DNA of 35,914 nucleotides from Equivita sp045641605 (GTDB lineage Bacteria; Actinomycetota; Coriobacteriia; Coriobacteriales; Eggerthellaceae), in NCBI GenBank assembly GCA_045641605.1, contig JAZUHG010000033.1, positions 1 through 35,914 of the forward strand, read 5' to 3'. The position numbers and the translations under genes are program-made. Under the pieces are notes generated by a model. It did not search any database and had not been told where the DNA came from. It saw only the letters and a list, made by a program, of their open reading frames with translations. Below are positions 8,503 to 21,400 of the stretch, in pieces. Each line of letters begins with the position of its first letter. The first letter of the stretch is position 1.

Positions 8503-9543
8503 CTATCTAATTGGTTTTCAAGAACCTGTGCTGCCAGGATTAACAGCTTGAGCAACAGCCATAGCAAGGTCACGATGCGCGATACTAACGCGATAACCTT
8601 GACTTTTTAGGTAACCCCCTGTGGCTTCGGCGATTGTAACGCTTCGGTGCTGACCACCAGTACATCCAATTCCAATAGCCAACTGCTGCTTACCTTCCTT
8701 TACATAGCCCGGAATTAGAGAATCCAAAAGGCCATGCCACTTCTCAAGAAAATCCTTAGTTTCGCTTCTTGCCATAACAAAATCATGAACTGGAGTGTCC
8801 AAACCAGATAGCGGACGCATTTCAGGATCTCAATATGGATTAGGCAAAAAGCGTACGTCAATAACAAGGTCCGCGTCTACTGGAGCACCGTTTTTAAACC
8901 CGAAAGAATATACAGTTATAGACAGACCTTCGATTTTTTCATCCGCATTAAAAATCTTACGAAGTTCAGCACGAAAATCTTGGGGCAACATATCCGAAGT
9001 ATCAATAACATATTGGGCAATTTCCTTCAATCCGAAGAGGAGGTCACGTTCTTTCTCAATACCCTGAACAATAGTCTCACCAGGCTCACACATTGGGTGT
9101 CGACGCCTTGAACTTTTGTAACGGGCAATCAATTTGGCATCGGATGCTTCCAAAAACAAAATCTTATAATCCACACCCATATCCAAAACTTTTTCAATTT
9201 CTTGAAGAAGGCTTACAAAATACTGCCTATTCCTCGCATCACATACAACAGCTGTCTTCATTTTGTCAGGGTTGTTAGCCTTTTCCTTCGCCACAAGCTC
9301 CGAAAGTAAGAACGCCGGCAAATTGTCAATGCAAAAATAACCCAAGTCCTCGAAGACATGCATAGCCTCTGTTCTACCAGCACCACTGATGCCAGTAATA
9401 ATCATCAACTCAGGTAAATTTTCTTCAGAAATTGTCTCTTCAATAACAGCTTTAGAGATTTCAGCTTCTTTTTCTTCAGCTTTTTCTACCGAAGGTGCTT
9501 CCTTAATGGCTTCATCAAGATTTTCTTTTGAAGGTGTATCCAT
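8503..9543 (-). CDS. rapZ: RNase adapter / nucleotide-binding protein RapZ, with two in-frame UGA codons
   Basis: A 346-residue P-loop protein. The Walker A region is GISGAGRT (about residues 51-58), followed by FEDLGYFCIDNLP; the C-terminal half has IGCTGGQHRS, which in RapZ belongs to the small-molecule/RNA-binding domain. In E. coli RapZ binds GlmZ RNA; in Gram-positives its role is less clear. The UGA at 8830-8832 (residue 238) lies in LPNPY-W-DPEMRP; the E. coli protein has NPHWDP here. A second UGA (8518-8520, residue 342) is followed by only KPIR and then TAG. Residues 1-45 are an acidic extension beyond the ~285-residue norm; the start is supported by a promoter 6 nt upstream. The copy lies between uvrC and whiA. 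Confidence 0.92.
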
Positions 9544-9549
9544 GGGTTC

Positions 9550-9558
9550 ATTATACCA
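9550..9558 (-). promoter_or_regulatory. Extended -10 promoter of rapZ, leaderless configuration
   Basis: Minus-strand TGGTATAAT is a near-ideal extended -10 box. Six bases (GAACCC) separate it from the rapZ ATG and no Shine-Dalgarno sequence is present, so the mRNA probably starts at or next to the start codon. Confidence 0.65.
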
Positions 9559-9571
9559 CGGACCCGCGAGT

Positions 9572-9718
9572 ACCTAGAGGAAGTTTTTGAATATACTTTT
9601 CTCAACGGCTTCGCGGTATACCATCGTGCATTCGCCAGCAATCCAAAGACGCTGCAGGGGTTTCGAAAAATATATTCAAAAACTTCCCCGTGTCATACGA
9701 CAACACAAATTCTTCCAA
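9572..9718 (-). repeat. Structured ~147-bp element, copy A (after uvrC)
   Basis: Begins right after the uvrC stop (TTGG...) and ends in TCTAGGT, read on the minus strand. Parts in order: 5' box TTTGTGTTGTCGT; a short potential hairpin TGTC-GTAT-GACA; the left arm of a perfect 17-bp stem (9671-9687 pairs with 9579-9595); a conserved core from GAAACCCCTGCAGCG through GGCGAATGCA to CCGCGAAGCCGTTGA; the right arm; TCTAGGT. Copy B at 26270-26413 has the same boxes and core but different arm sequence. No ORF and no T-run after the stem, so it is not a typical terminator. Candidates are a structured 3'-UTR RNA or a non-autonomous mobile repeat. This entry also describes the 175-bp rapZ–uvrC gap. Confidence 0.75.
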
Positions 9719-11611
9719 CTATTTACTGTGAAGAATCAAATATAGCTCGTTGGCGATGTCGACTGGAATAACTTTCTTTGACTTTATTTCCTCTAAGGAG
9801 GCTTCTTTGAGCTTTTTGAACGACCCAAAGGATCGTAAAAGCGCCTTGCGGCGGACTGGGCCGAGGCCTGGGACTTCGTCCAGGATGGATGCGGTCATTC
9901 CTTTTGCGCGCAACTCTCTATGGAAGGTTATTGCGAAGCGGTGAGCTTCGTCGCGAATTTGTTTTACAAGATATAATGAGGCAGAGCCATCTGGAAGACG
10001 TACTGTTTCATATTTATCACCGAATGGGACGATCAATTCTTCTTCACTCTTTGCCAAACCTGCGAGAGCGATGCCTTCGGCATCGCAATCAAATCCATTC
10101 TCCTTAAAGATTTTCTTAGCTGCGCTAAGTTGTGGTTTGCCACCATCCAACAAGATAAGATCAGGTTTTTGAGCAAAGCGTTTGTCATTACGGCGCTTCT
10201 CAGAGAACCTCCTACAGAGGGTTTCTTGCATAGCAAGGAAATCATTCGCTTCGCGAAGTGGAGTTTTAATTTTGAATCTCCTGTAAGAATTTTTATCTGG
10301 CTTTCCACCAGAAAATGAAACCATGGAAGCCACGGTGTAGCTACCATGAATCGTGGAAATGTCGTAGCACTCGATTCTCATTGGGCTTTTATCCATAGCT
10401 AATGCGCTTTCCAATTGAAGAAGGGCATCATTGATACGCTTGTCGTCATATCCTGTCCTGAATTTATATCTCATGAGCGAATGCTTTGCATTCAATTCAG
10501 CCATCTTAAGCATGTCCATCTTTTCGCCGATTTTTGGAACTTCAAACTTAACTTTTGCACCATAAGAGCTATCCAACTTACTTGTAAGCCATTCAGACAT
10601 TTCATTTTCATCTTCAGGTTTCTCGCGCATGATGACTCTATGAGGAATAGTTGTAGTTGTATCGTAATAACGAAGTAAAAAGTTGTGAACTAGGTCTTGA
10701 TTTGGGACATCTAAACCTTTATTTAAAATAAATTCGTTACTGTTAATAACACGACCTTCTCTAACAATTAAAACATAAACCCCAGTTATAGTTTCCTCGC
10801 GATAGAATGCAATTACGTCGCTATTTAAATTGTGATCGCTAACTATATGCTGTTTCTCTGTCAGTGAATTAATTGTGTCTAAACGATTTTTTAACCTTTC
10901 TGCACGTTCAAAATCAAGATTTTTTGCAGCTTGTTTCATTTGTGATTCTAAAGAATCAACAAACTCCCGTTGATTACCATTCAAAAATCTTTCGACCTTA
11001 GCTACGTTTTTGGCATAATCTCCTTCGGAGATTAGGCCAGAACAAGCTCCCGGTCCCAAACCAACACTGCAATCAAAACATGGTTTTGTAGATTTTCTTT
11101 TACCAATTTTTTTTCATTCCACACATGATGCTGAACAAATTGGTACTACGCGTCGAACTATATCGACTGCTTCACGTGCAGCACGGCTATCGGTGTAAGG
11201 ACCAAAATATTTTGTTCCTTTCGTGTGTTTTTCTCGTGTATATTTTATTGCAGGAAATTTATCGCCTTCGGTAATCGCAATAAATGGATAGGATTTATCG
11301 TCTTTAAAATCCGCATTGTAGAAGGGCTTATGTTGATTGATTAAATTCTTCTCTAGAATTAATGATTCGCTTTCATTTTGAACAACAACATATTCAAAAC
11401 TATCTATCTCATTAACCAACAAAGGTATTTTTTCGCGATCGTCTTGTAAATTTAAGTATTGACGCATACGGGCGCGCAGATTTTTCGCCTTCCCCACATA
11501 AATTACATCGCCTGATTCATCTTTCCACAAATAACAGCCAGGCTTTGCGGGAACATGATTTACTTGTTCCTTTAAATTTGCGAGTTTTGTATTTTGATTG
11601 GCTTTAGCCAT
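9719..11611 (-). CDS. uvrC: Excinuclease ABC subunit C, with one in-frame UGA
   Basis: A 630-residue nucleotide-excision-repair nuclease that cuts on both sides of a lesion in the UvrB-DNA complex. Domains in order: GIY-YIG nuclease (PAKPGCYLWKDE, VIYVGKAKNLRARMRQYL), a Cys-rich segment (PCFDCSVGLGPGAC), a UVR domain binding UvrB (AAKNLDFERAERLKNRLD), an RNase H-like domain (IECYDISTIHGSYTVASM), and helix-hairpin-helix (VPGLGPVRRKALL). The UGA at 11114-11116 (residue 166) lies in SASCVE-W-KKIGKRKS; reading it as stop would detach the first nuclease domain. The VGLGPGAC stretch is of a type I associate with Coriobacteriia. The ATG lies inside the end of coaX (8-base overlap). It ends in TAG. 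Confidence 0.94.
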
Positions 11612-12407
11612 TGTAATGCTCGGCGAAAATCTTTAGGCCTTGCAGTACAAGATTAGGAGCCAAAACTGATTTATGAGACATTTCCTTAGAAATTAATTTA
11701 GACCAACCGCCAGTGCAAATTACCTTAACTTTTTCGCCAATCTCTTTCTCAATTCGGTCGACCAAGCCATCTGCTTTGCTAGCTTCACCCAAAACTACCC
11801 CAGATTGAATCAACGAAGGCGTGGAACTTCCCAAAAGTTTATCAGGAGCCTTAAATTCAATTCCACTCAAAGCACTTGCATCTTTAACAAGCGATTCAAG
11901 CGAAGTTTTCATACCTGGCGCAATCACAGCACCAACAAATTCAAGCTTTGAATTAATGACATTAATATTTGTAGCCGTTCCAAAGTCAATAATCGCACAA
12001 GCTTCCCCAAACATCTCATTTGCGGCAATGCAAGTTGCGATAATGTCTGGGCCAACCTCCTCTGGATGCGCATAGGTACACTTATACAAAGGTTTGTCCA
12101 TGCATTCGGCGGTTCTTGGAGTAAGCATAACAAGCTTTGCGTCTAGATTTTTAGAAGTAATAAGCGCCTTGAGGGCCTTCTCATAAACGATAGTTAAACT
12201 TGGAACAACACAAGAAATTGCAATTTTATCGATGTCTTCCAAGCTGTAACTTCTCGCCTTAATTAGATCCATAAGGCGCACAGCAACTTCATCAACAGTG
12301 ATGTTTTTTGGAGTAGACTCACGTCAAAGGCAAGTTACATCATCGCCATCTTCAAAAGCTCCAACGCAAGTTTGAGTATTTCCTATGTCAACCGCTAAAA
12401 TCATCAT
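11604..12407 (-). CDS. coaX: Type III pantothenate kinase, with one in-frame UGA
   Basis: A 267-residue enzyme for the first step of coenzyme A synthesis (ATP-dependent phosphorylation of pantothenate; type III enzymes need a monovalent cation). Visible motifs: N-terminal phosphate-binding AVDIGNTQT, IDFGTATNIN, and GAVIAPGMKTSLESL. The UGA at 12324-12326 is residue 28 in VTCL-W-REST, where CoaX proteins usually have a Trp before R-x-S-T. With the standard code the N-terminal phosphate-binding motif would be lost. Two adjacent ATG codons (12407, 12404) are possible starts; there is no clear ribosome binding site, so it may be leaderless. It overlaps uvrC by 8 bases. It ends in TAA. Confidence 0.93.
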
Positions 12408-12410
12408 ATC

Positions 12411-12444
12411 TCTAAAATAGAGCCCGGGCTACATCCAGGCTCTA
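12411..12444 (-). terminator. Hairpin after the giant surface-protein gene, probable terminator
   Basis: On the minus strand TAGAGCCTGG and CCGGGCTCTA pair over 10 bp with one G·U, followed by TTTTAGA. The stem is good and the T-run short. It separates the giant gene from coaX. Confidence 0.6.
12414..12419 (-). promoter_or_regulatory. Possible -10 box of coaX
   Basis: Minus-strand TATTTT lies six bases (AGAGAT) before the first of the two ATG codons, the same spacing as the folC and rapZ -10 boxes. It overlaps the T-rich end of the preceding terminator hairpin, so the assignment is weak. Confidence 0.3.
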
Positions 12445-12455
12445 AATTCTAACAA

Positions 12456-15400
12456 TTAAAAACAAAATGCAACATGGTAATTATTTTGTTCTGAATCAGA
12501 ACTATCTACACCACTTAATAAAGCATCTTTCTTTCAAAGCGAATGTACATCTCCATCAAAAGGATATGCTAAAGTTCTAAATCGTGTGCCATGAACTTTT
12601 CCGTTAAATCCATCTCCACCAGAATTTAATAAGCATCAAGTATAGAACAAATCATCAGGAGAATCAAAATATGGACCATTATTGCTTGATCAATATTCAT
12701 CTCAGATATATCACTCATATGTAAATCCTTCAGAAGTTGGAATTCTAGGGTTAAATGTAACCTCATAAGGGTTATCTGGATTTCTACCTGGCATTAAATA
12801 TTGAAGATTTGGACCTCAACCTTTAGGATTATCAATTGAATAATACCTATGCATTTCGCTAATACTTAAAACAAATAGTTTATCGGTTGTTCTTTCCATA
12901 ACATTATCTTCGGGATTATAAGAAAACTTATATACGCTTTGCATATTATTAACAATTCCCTGAGGTAAAACTCCACCCTGTCCAGAACTTCAAGCATCAA
13001 AGTCTTCTTTTACAAAACTATCTCCTCAATGTACTGGGGTTTTTCAGTCGTCATTAAATGGCCTACTGTAAGGAATGGCATGTACAGTTTCAAATGTTAA
13101 TCCAGCTCTTTTTATGTATTGATCGCCATTAGCAGCGTAATCATGGTTAATACCAACAATCCTTAAAAATAAGTATTGATCTAGGGGATCTACATTTTCA
13201 GCATAGTCTGCAAAATTACATTTACCTTCATCGGACAAAACACTTGTATCTGGATTTTCCGGATCAAACATACCATTTGAATGTGAATACCAAATTGCAC
13301 CGCTTGCACAGTAGTATTGGAATTCACCATAATATGGCGAAGATTCTCCATTAGCACTAATATCTTGCGCAACAGCTTTAAGCTCATCTAAAGAGTAATA
13401 ATCTAGCCCTTTAACATCATCGACTTTATATAATGTAATGTTACTATTCACAATATCTGTTTCAAAATCCCATTCTTTAACATCGTCATCACCAAAATAC
13501 CACCAACCGTTAACTGCTGGAATCGCAGGCTGGGTGAGTTTATATTCAGAATTATCTCTTGGTACATATTGTGTTTCTAATGGAATTGTTTGGCCAGAAG
13601 CCATAAAATCTGCCTTGTAATTTACAATAAATGTTATTGGACCATAAACTTTTTCATTATATTGATCGTTTTCTGGAACCTTAACATAACGAGTATATAT
13701 TCCTGAAGTATTTACAAAAGGAACATCACTTGTCCATGAACCTTCTGCCCCTGTTTCTGAATATTCAACATTATTATTACTGCATACATGTTGCCCATCA
13801 TGACCATAATCTGCTAAAACGACACCAATAGGGTCATATAGTAAATCTTTATTGTCTTCTGGTGCAGGATTTATAAAGCCTTCCTCTTTTTCTTGAGCTT
13901 TAATTGTAAAGTTATATTGTCCAAAGAAATCTTCATGGTTTACAGCCGACGCCTTAAACATTACAAGATAAGTACCAGGGTCAGTCTTAACAGCGGAATC
14001 ATGAGTATATTCTTCCTCATCTTCAAACTTATACTTAACTGTAACAGGAGTTCCATCTACAGATGTTGCCGATTTAATTGTGCTGGAAATTTCTGAACCG
14101 GTAAAATCGAATTCTTGATCACCATAATCACAAGTAATTGTTGCCAATTTTAGCTCAAGATAATAACTACTTTCAACAGTCTTGTGGTTCGGCGCTTCAA
14201 TTTTGAAATATACATTCTTGGAATCAGCAACATTTAAAATACCAGGACGAACGTCTAAATCATATGTACCTTCAGTTAAACCATATTTCAACGTATAATC
14301 ACAAGCAACCTGTGGCTGTATATCTGTTACACCTGACCCATTAAATAATTCGCCATTATATTTTTGACTTTGAGTTTCAGGACATGTATATGTAATAGTT
14401 GCAGGTTCTATCACAAGTGTATAGTCATCATTAATTGTTTCGTAATTTTGAGCAGAACATCTATATCAAACATGTAAAGTAGAAACATCAGTGATGGAAG
14501 GGATTTCCGAGGAGAAAGGACCTTCGGCACTTTGAGTACTGTATTCAACAGTTACGAAATCACCATATTCTGTACTTGCACGTACCTCAGGTGAAAGAGC
14601 TCCACCATCATAAGTTTTGCTTGTGTCTCCAACTATCTCAGCATGTATTTGAGCAGGAGAAATTACAGAATGGATTGGATAATCAGGTGACTTTTGACAC
14701 GATTCACTTGCTGCGGCATAAACAATGAAATCATAAGTTCCTGCGTCAGTTTTCATAACTGGCTCTGTTGTATCTACACCGTCAATTACATAATGTATAT
14801 CACCAGTTGCAACAGTACCTTCTTGGAAGATTGTTAATTCCTGAGGCTCTGAATTATAAACAAGATCGGTAACACCTGTAGGTGGAGGATCAATCTTTCC
14901 TTCCTCCTGAGCTATTACTTCAACAGAATATTCGCCAATATAATCAAAGTGGTTTCTAGCTTGTATTGTATAAACAACAGAAATTGATTTGCCAGCTTCT
15001 GTTACAGTTGGCACAGTATGAGTCTTTTCTCCACCATCAACAGAATACCAAATTTCATAAGGCATGCCACCCTGAACGATAATTGTTGATTCATCTACAC
15101 CAACGCCTTGCGGCTCTCCATTGAAGAAATAAGTTTGATCTTCAACTTTTTTACAACTAATATTTGCATACTCTATTTGAATATAACTATCATCTTTAAT
15201 AGTTTTATGATTTGGAGCAGATATCATAAAGCCTATATTTCTACTATCCTCAACTTCAAATAAAGTTGGAGGTGTATCATAAATATAATCGCTACCAAGA
15301 CCATCGTTATATTTTACAGTAGCTATCGAAGAATCCTTTGTATGTGTTTCAAGAATGCCGCCTCAGATAAATGCATCTCCCGTATAAACACGCATGTGTT

Positions 15401-18400
15401 CTTCATCTTCGACATAAGTTATTTCGCCTTCTTTAATAACAGCTGTACCAATATTTACAGGTACGCTTGCTGTGTATGATTCGTTTTCTTTAGCATATAT
15501 TCTTAAAATATATTCACCAGCTTGTGAACCTACAATTGGAGAATCACTTGATCTAATAACAGAACCCTGCGCGCTAACAAGTTCATAAACAATCTCACCA
15601 GAACAATCGACTCCCACCTCACCAGCATAAGCTTCGCTTAATTTATGTTCGTCTCCATCATAGCTTATATCATCGAAAACATTTGGATATGGAGGGTTAA
15701 TAAAACCTTCTTGTTTTTGAACAATGTTTCATTTTGCAGTAATTGGACCACCTTCATAATTGCTACCTTCATTATCTATAGCATTAACAGTGATCTCATA
15801 TTCTCCTACATTAATACCAGTATTACCTGTATATGTATAATCTGTATCTTTGCTAATTGGTACATTGTCTTTATCACTTACAACAACATTAACACTTACT
15901 TCCTCGCCGGTTCAAGTTCTTTGAGTAGGTTCGGCAACTACATTCACATGCTCTACTAAACTTCGTTTTTTAATAATGTAAGGATGGTCATCTTTGGAAG
16001 CCAACGTATAATTTGAAACACTTACCCCAGCTAACTTATCAACAATAGCAGTATGATTACCAGCATTAATACCATCATCACCTTTAGCAAAATTTGTAAC
16101 TACATAAACGTCGTCAGCTTCATACTTTCAATCAATATCAGCATTAGGTTTTTGTGGAACACCTAAATAGTATAAATCTGTTGTGTCTCATACAGGATTT
16201 ACCTCATGTGGAGCAATATCAAAACCTATTTGTTTATCATCTCTTCCACCAGTTTCTCAAACAACACTTGAATCTTCAAGATGAGCAGTTGCTTCATAAT
16301 GGCCTGCATTTGTTTGAGATGCAAATGTAATGCTAACTAAAGATTCTGTACCATCAGCAGGAACAACACAATTTTCTTGTTGAAGTCCGTTATAAACCAA
16401 TCCAGTTTTTGCTACTGGATCTTTTACAGTTGCACATTTAATATGATATCTAAATAGTTTAGAAGTATCCTCGCCGATAAAGAAACTACTTGCCTTATCG
16501 CCTGTTATATTAGTGATTGCCGAATGATATCAATAATCATCACTAGTTTTATCAGTCTGATTAGGATTTGCATTAACTTCATATGGAGAGAATTCAATGC
16601 CTACAATATCTTTTACTCACTGAGTATTAATTTCTGCATCTGCTCCATGATAATAGCCATCATATTTGAACTCTTCGTTTGTTACATCAAAACCTTCGGA
16701 AGGATTTCAGATTATAAAATCATAAATATCTCTGAAATTAATTTTTCAAGATGGCTGATTTATGCATTGACCAATATAATTTGTTCCTTGAGCATCAACA
16801 ACAACTAAGTATTCGCCAGCATCTGTCGCAAAATTATTTGATATAACGTAGTCGGCTTCGGTAATAATACCACCATCATCAACGCTTACAGAAACACTAT
16901 GCTCTGTATTATCGAAGTCAAATACACTTTCGCCTGTAATTTTTACACTAGCATTTGTAATATCTCGTGGCTTGATCTCTATATCTAAATCAAAACTATC
17001 TTGTGTACCATCTTCCCAAACATATCCTTCTCACAATTCGATATGTGCTTTATCTTTGCCAGCATTTTTCTTAATATTGTTAGTTACAGTAAATCCACCA
17101 GTTTGCCCTAAAGTATCAACACAATTTTGATCTTTGCCATTATATTCTAAGTTTTCAATTGCAATTGGTTTAGAAAGCTTTAAGTTATCAATTGACCAGC
17201 TTTTGTCAATCGTATTACAATAGTTTCCATCTGAGTTGCCTTTTATTGTGAATGTATAAGTACCAACATCTTTTTGAGGAACAAAATTTTCAAATATTAA
17301 ATCTGAATCTTTATCAATTGGAATTTTTCCATCGTCTATAATCAATTCTGGCAATTGTGTATCACCTGTATATGGAAGCGGATTTCTTACAAAATCTATT
17401 GTTTGAATTAATGTTACCGACCTTTGATTAATATACCATTGTCCAGTTTTATTAATATTCGTTTGTGTGTCAGACCAAACATAATTCATGTGATCTTTAT
17501 CTTTGATAGACGCAACTCAAACATAATTGCCAGCATGACTTTTAGAATAATCTAGCATGTCATAATAATCAACATCAGTAGAAGCTTTTAAAACATCATG
17601 AGTAACACCATCGTAATCTCATACTGTTTGTTCAGAAACAATTGGAGGTTCTATACTTACAGGATTAATTTGGAACTGAATAGTAGGTCTACTACTTAAT
17701 TTATAATTAGATGCAGAAGATCCTTCAAGCCCATCAACATATGCAGTATAAGTTCCTCTGTTAATTGCAGGACCACCTTCTACCTTAATCACAGGTGAAA
17801 CATCATCAGGAAGAATAAACTGGGTAACAACATTAGAAACTTCAGCCTTAGGTTTTTGGGATTTTGTATTATATGTTAAAGACAAGGTAGATTGGTCTCA
17901 TGAAATTTCAGCTTCCCTTCGTTGAATTTTATAATCAACAGGAATTGCAGGTATAGCAGGAACATCTTCTCAATAGTAATCTATTGGATCTGTTAAAGTA
18001 GCCATGCAAGTGTGATCTCCAGCATCTGTCGCAGAGTCATTAACCAACAAATATACAGAATCATAACCAGACTGAACTCAAACACATGTATGAGAATATC
18101 CATCATAGACATTATCATCTGTTTTAGGTGGTGTTGGAACAGCTCTTCTTTCAATAGAAAATTCTTTATACAAACCTTCAGAAATTTTATAATTATCAGC
18201 GTCACTTCCAACCAAAACAGCATAAGCATCATAATTACCAACCGAAACTGCAGAGTCGCCAATATTATCAATATGAACTTCTGCATTTACATCATCAGAC
18301 CCAATATCACCAGATACCATAGCACCTGGTCTTTGGTCTTCTCTATTGTAATATGTATAAAAACTTCCAGTACTCGGAAATGGAATTCAAGTTATTGCTA

Positions 18401-21400
18401 CGTCAGCAGGAATAATTTTTCAGTTAACTTTTGGTGCTTTATCACCATCATTTAATGTGTAATTTCCGGTTTCGGTTGGTAATACTTCAATCGTATACTT
18501 ACCAACATCTTTTTTACTTGTATCTCCACTTAAATATCAATCATCAGCCTTAATAATATCTAAAGAACCAACTTTATCAGAAACTGTTACTTCTGGTTGA
18601 TGTTGAGACCTATTGTAAGTATATTCTGTTTTTTCACAATTAACATGAACGCTTGGGTCAACTAAGCTTTTCTTTGCAATACTGAATTGAATTTCTTTGG
18701 GCTCTTTATCATGCTCAGAACCTGTACCTTTTCATTCTCAACCATCATGCAAATGTGCTCAAACAGTATAAGTACCAGCATTAATTTGCTTAATACAGCT
18801 TGGGTCTGGTGTCGTTGATTCATAACTTGTATTAAAATAATAAGCATCTTCGAATTCTTCTACACCAGTTTGTTCTTGTCCGTTATAAACTAAATCTTGG
18901 AAAGCTTTTGGAACATTTACTTGCGCTTCATCAATATACCAATTTTCTGTTTTTGATCCATAATAATTTGTGCCTTCTTCATTCGATGCAGTTATTGTAA
19001 CTGGATATACACCAACTTCTGTTTCCGGACCCATTCTTCCAGATAATGAATAATCGTTTGCTGTAATAATGTCAATTTTCTCGCCACCAATATCATAAAT
19101 GCAATCATAAACGATGAATTTTTCAGGGCTTAGAGGAGCTCCCTGATGATAAACAAGATGATTTGGCTGAATCCTAAATGCAACCTTGCTAATATCTTTT
19201 CTTTGAATACTCCAAGGAATGGTAATGTCGTTATATGCTTCTTCTCCAGACATTCCATCCCAACAAACATCCAAAGGATATTCATAAGTATTAATTACAC
19301 TGGCAGTTGCTACATAATCCCCAGAATTTGTTGCAGTGTTATCAGTCAAAGAATAACCATAAGAACCCATTGGAGCCTCTACACCAGCTTGGATATCACC
19401 ATTATAAATTACGTTAGTTTTTGCGACTGGAACAACCATTTTATGAGGAATAATTATTCAGTCAATTGAAGTTTCACCCTTATAATTTCCTGTTGCAACT
19501 GCATTAATTTGAATTGTGTAAGGAAGTATCTCGTAAAATAGTCCTGATTTTACATGCTGTCCGCTTGTCTCTCCAGATAAACTATAATCATTTTCATTAA
19601 TAATATTACGTTGTTGTCCTTCTATCGTAATATAATCTTCCATAATAACCTTAGGAGTAATATCCTCACCATAAAGGGCAAATTCAATTTCAGAGCCACC
19701 AGCTATACTCTTTTGGACACTACTATCAGATATATTCTTCTGTTCAATATGCCAAGCGATTTTAATTGGATCAGAACTTCCAGGCTCGCCTTCTGGATGT
19801 TCTCACTCATAATTTTTTGGATCTAAAAGCGTGGCATCAGCTTGATAATCGCCAGCATTAACTCCTGTGTTACTTATAAGCTTAAATAACTTATCGCCTC
19901 CTGAATAATAATCAACACCAGTTAATGTATAGCCAGAATATACTAAACCCGAAGTTGCTACAGGTATTTCTACCTGGGCTTTAATTATTTCCCACTGAAT
20001 ACTTTGATCCTCAAGACTACCCTCAGGAGATCCATCATCCCATGCATAATTATCATTGTTTAACAAAGAAGCTATTGCAAAATAAGTTCCAGCATTTACT
20101 CCTCTATTATTTGAAAGACTATATACTGAACCATACTGAGGCTGAGGAACTCCAATTTGTTCTTTACCATTATAAACTAATACCTTATCAACCTTTTCTG
20201 GTATAGGAATTTTTAATCTAGCTATTGTTCAAGGAATATTTTGATCCTCAGAAGGATATCCTTCTATATCCCAACAGAAATTATGTGGGTCATGAAGAGA
20301 CGCTATACATGTATATGTACCAGCTTTTCAAGCACTATTGTTATACAAATCATAATATTCTCCACCTTCGCCATACTCAACACCCGTTTGAACCTCGGTA
20401 TTAAATACTAAACCCGTTTTTGCTTCTGGAACTGGAACTCTCTTTTGAGTAATGTCTCATTCTAGATAATAATCATCAATACGAGGTGTCTCCATATCCC
20501 AAACGTAATTGTCTCTATCAATTAAAGTAGCAAAGAACTTATAATGCCTGGCCTCTATACCTCGCTCATGCGAATAATAATATCTATCATGGCACTGCTC
20601 AACATTAACACCAACAATTTCTTCACCAGTATAAGTTCATGGATTACCTTGATTTACATACGGAAGAGGAACGCGTTGTGCGATAATATCCCAATCAATA
20701 AACACGGCTCCTTTATAGTTTCCAGAACTTGTTGCGTCAACAGTAATTGTATAATTTCCAACAACTGTTGCTTTTAAAGTTCCTGTAACTTCATAATCCT
20801 GACCTTCAAAAATAATAGAACGTCCATCAACTTCATCTTTAATAGTTAAATCTGGCTCAAATTCTTCGCCAGTATAAGTAACCTTTTTTTGATCTTCTGG
20901 TATTGAAATGTCATCACAATCTCTAAGATTTTTTTGATCGATTGTCCAGTCGAAATATCTATCATAAAGAGTGTGGTCTTCTCACATATAACCTTCATTT
21001 AATACTGCATGAGCTTTATATGTACCAGCATCAGTCTTTTCGTTATCGGTAATATGATAAGCCTCACTATAAGGAACACCAATCTGACTTTCACCATTAT
21101 AGACAAGACCTTCGACAGGAGTTGGGACAGGAACAAGTTTAGACCATTGAGCTTTGTAGGTAGTGTCTTGAACAATTCCTTGAATCATAGGATCAGGAAT
21201 TTTTTCCCATCTTTCAAACCAATAATCTCCATCATCAAATTCTATATCGAAAGGATCAAGAATTTGCTCGATCGCACCAGCATATGAACCTTTTTGATAA
21301 TGTTTTTCAATGTTTCCATCCTTGTTAAACTTTCAAGTTCATGGAAGTTTATCTTCAGGAAGTTTTCCGCCGTTAAAATCAAAGGTAAATAGTTTTTTAT

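Noticed and set aside
9579..9687. Simple intrinsic terminator of uvrC
   Set aside because: The stem is not followed by a T-run, it encloses a ~63-nt conserved core, and a second copy has divergent arms.
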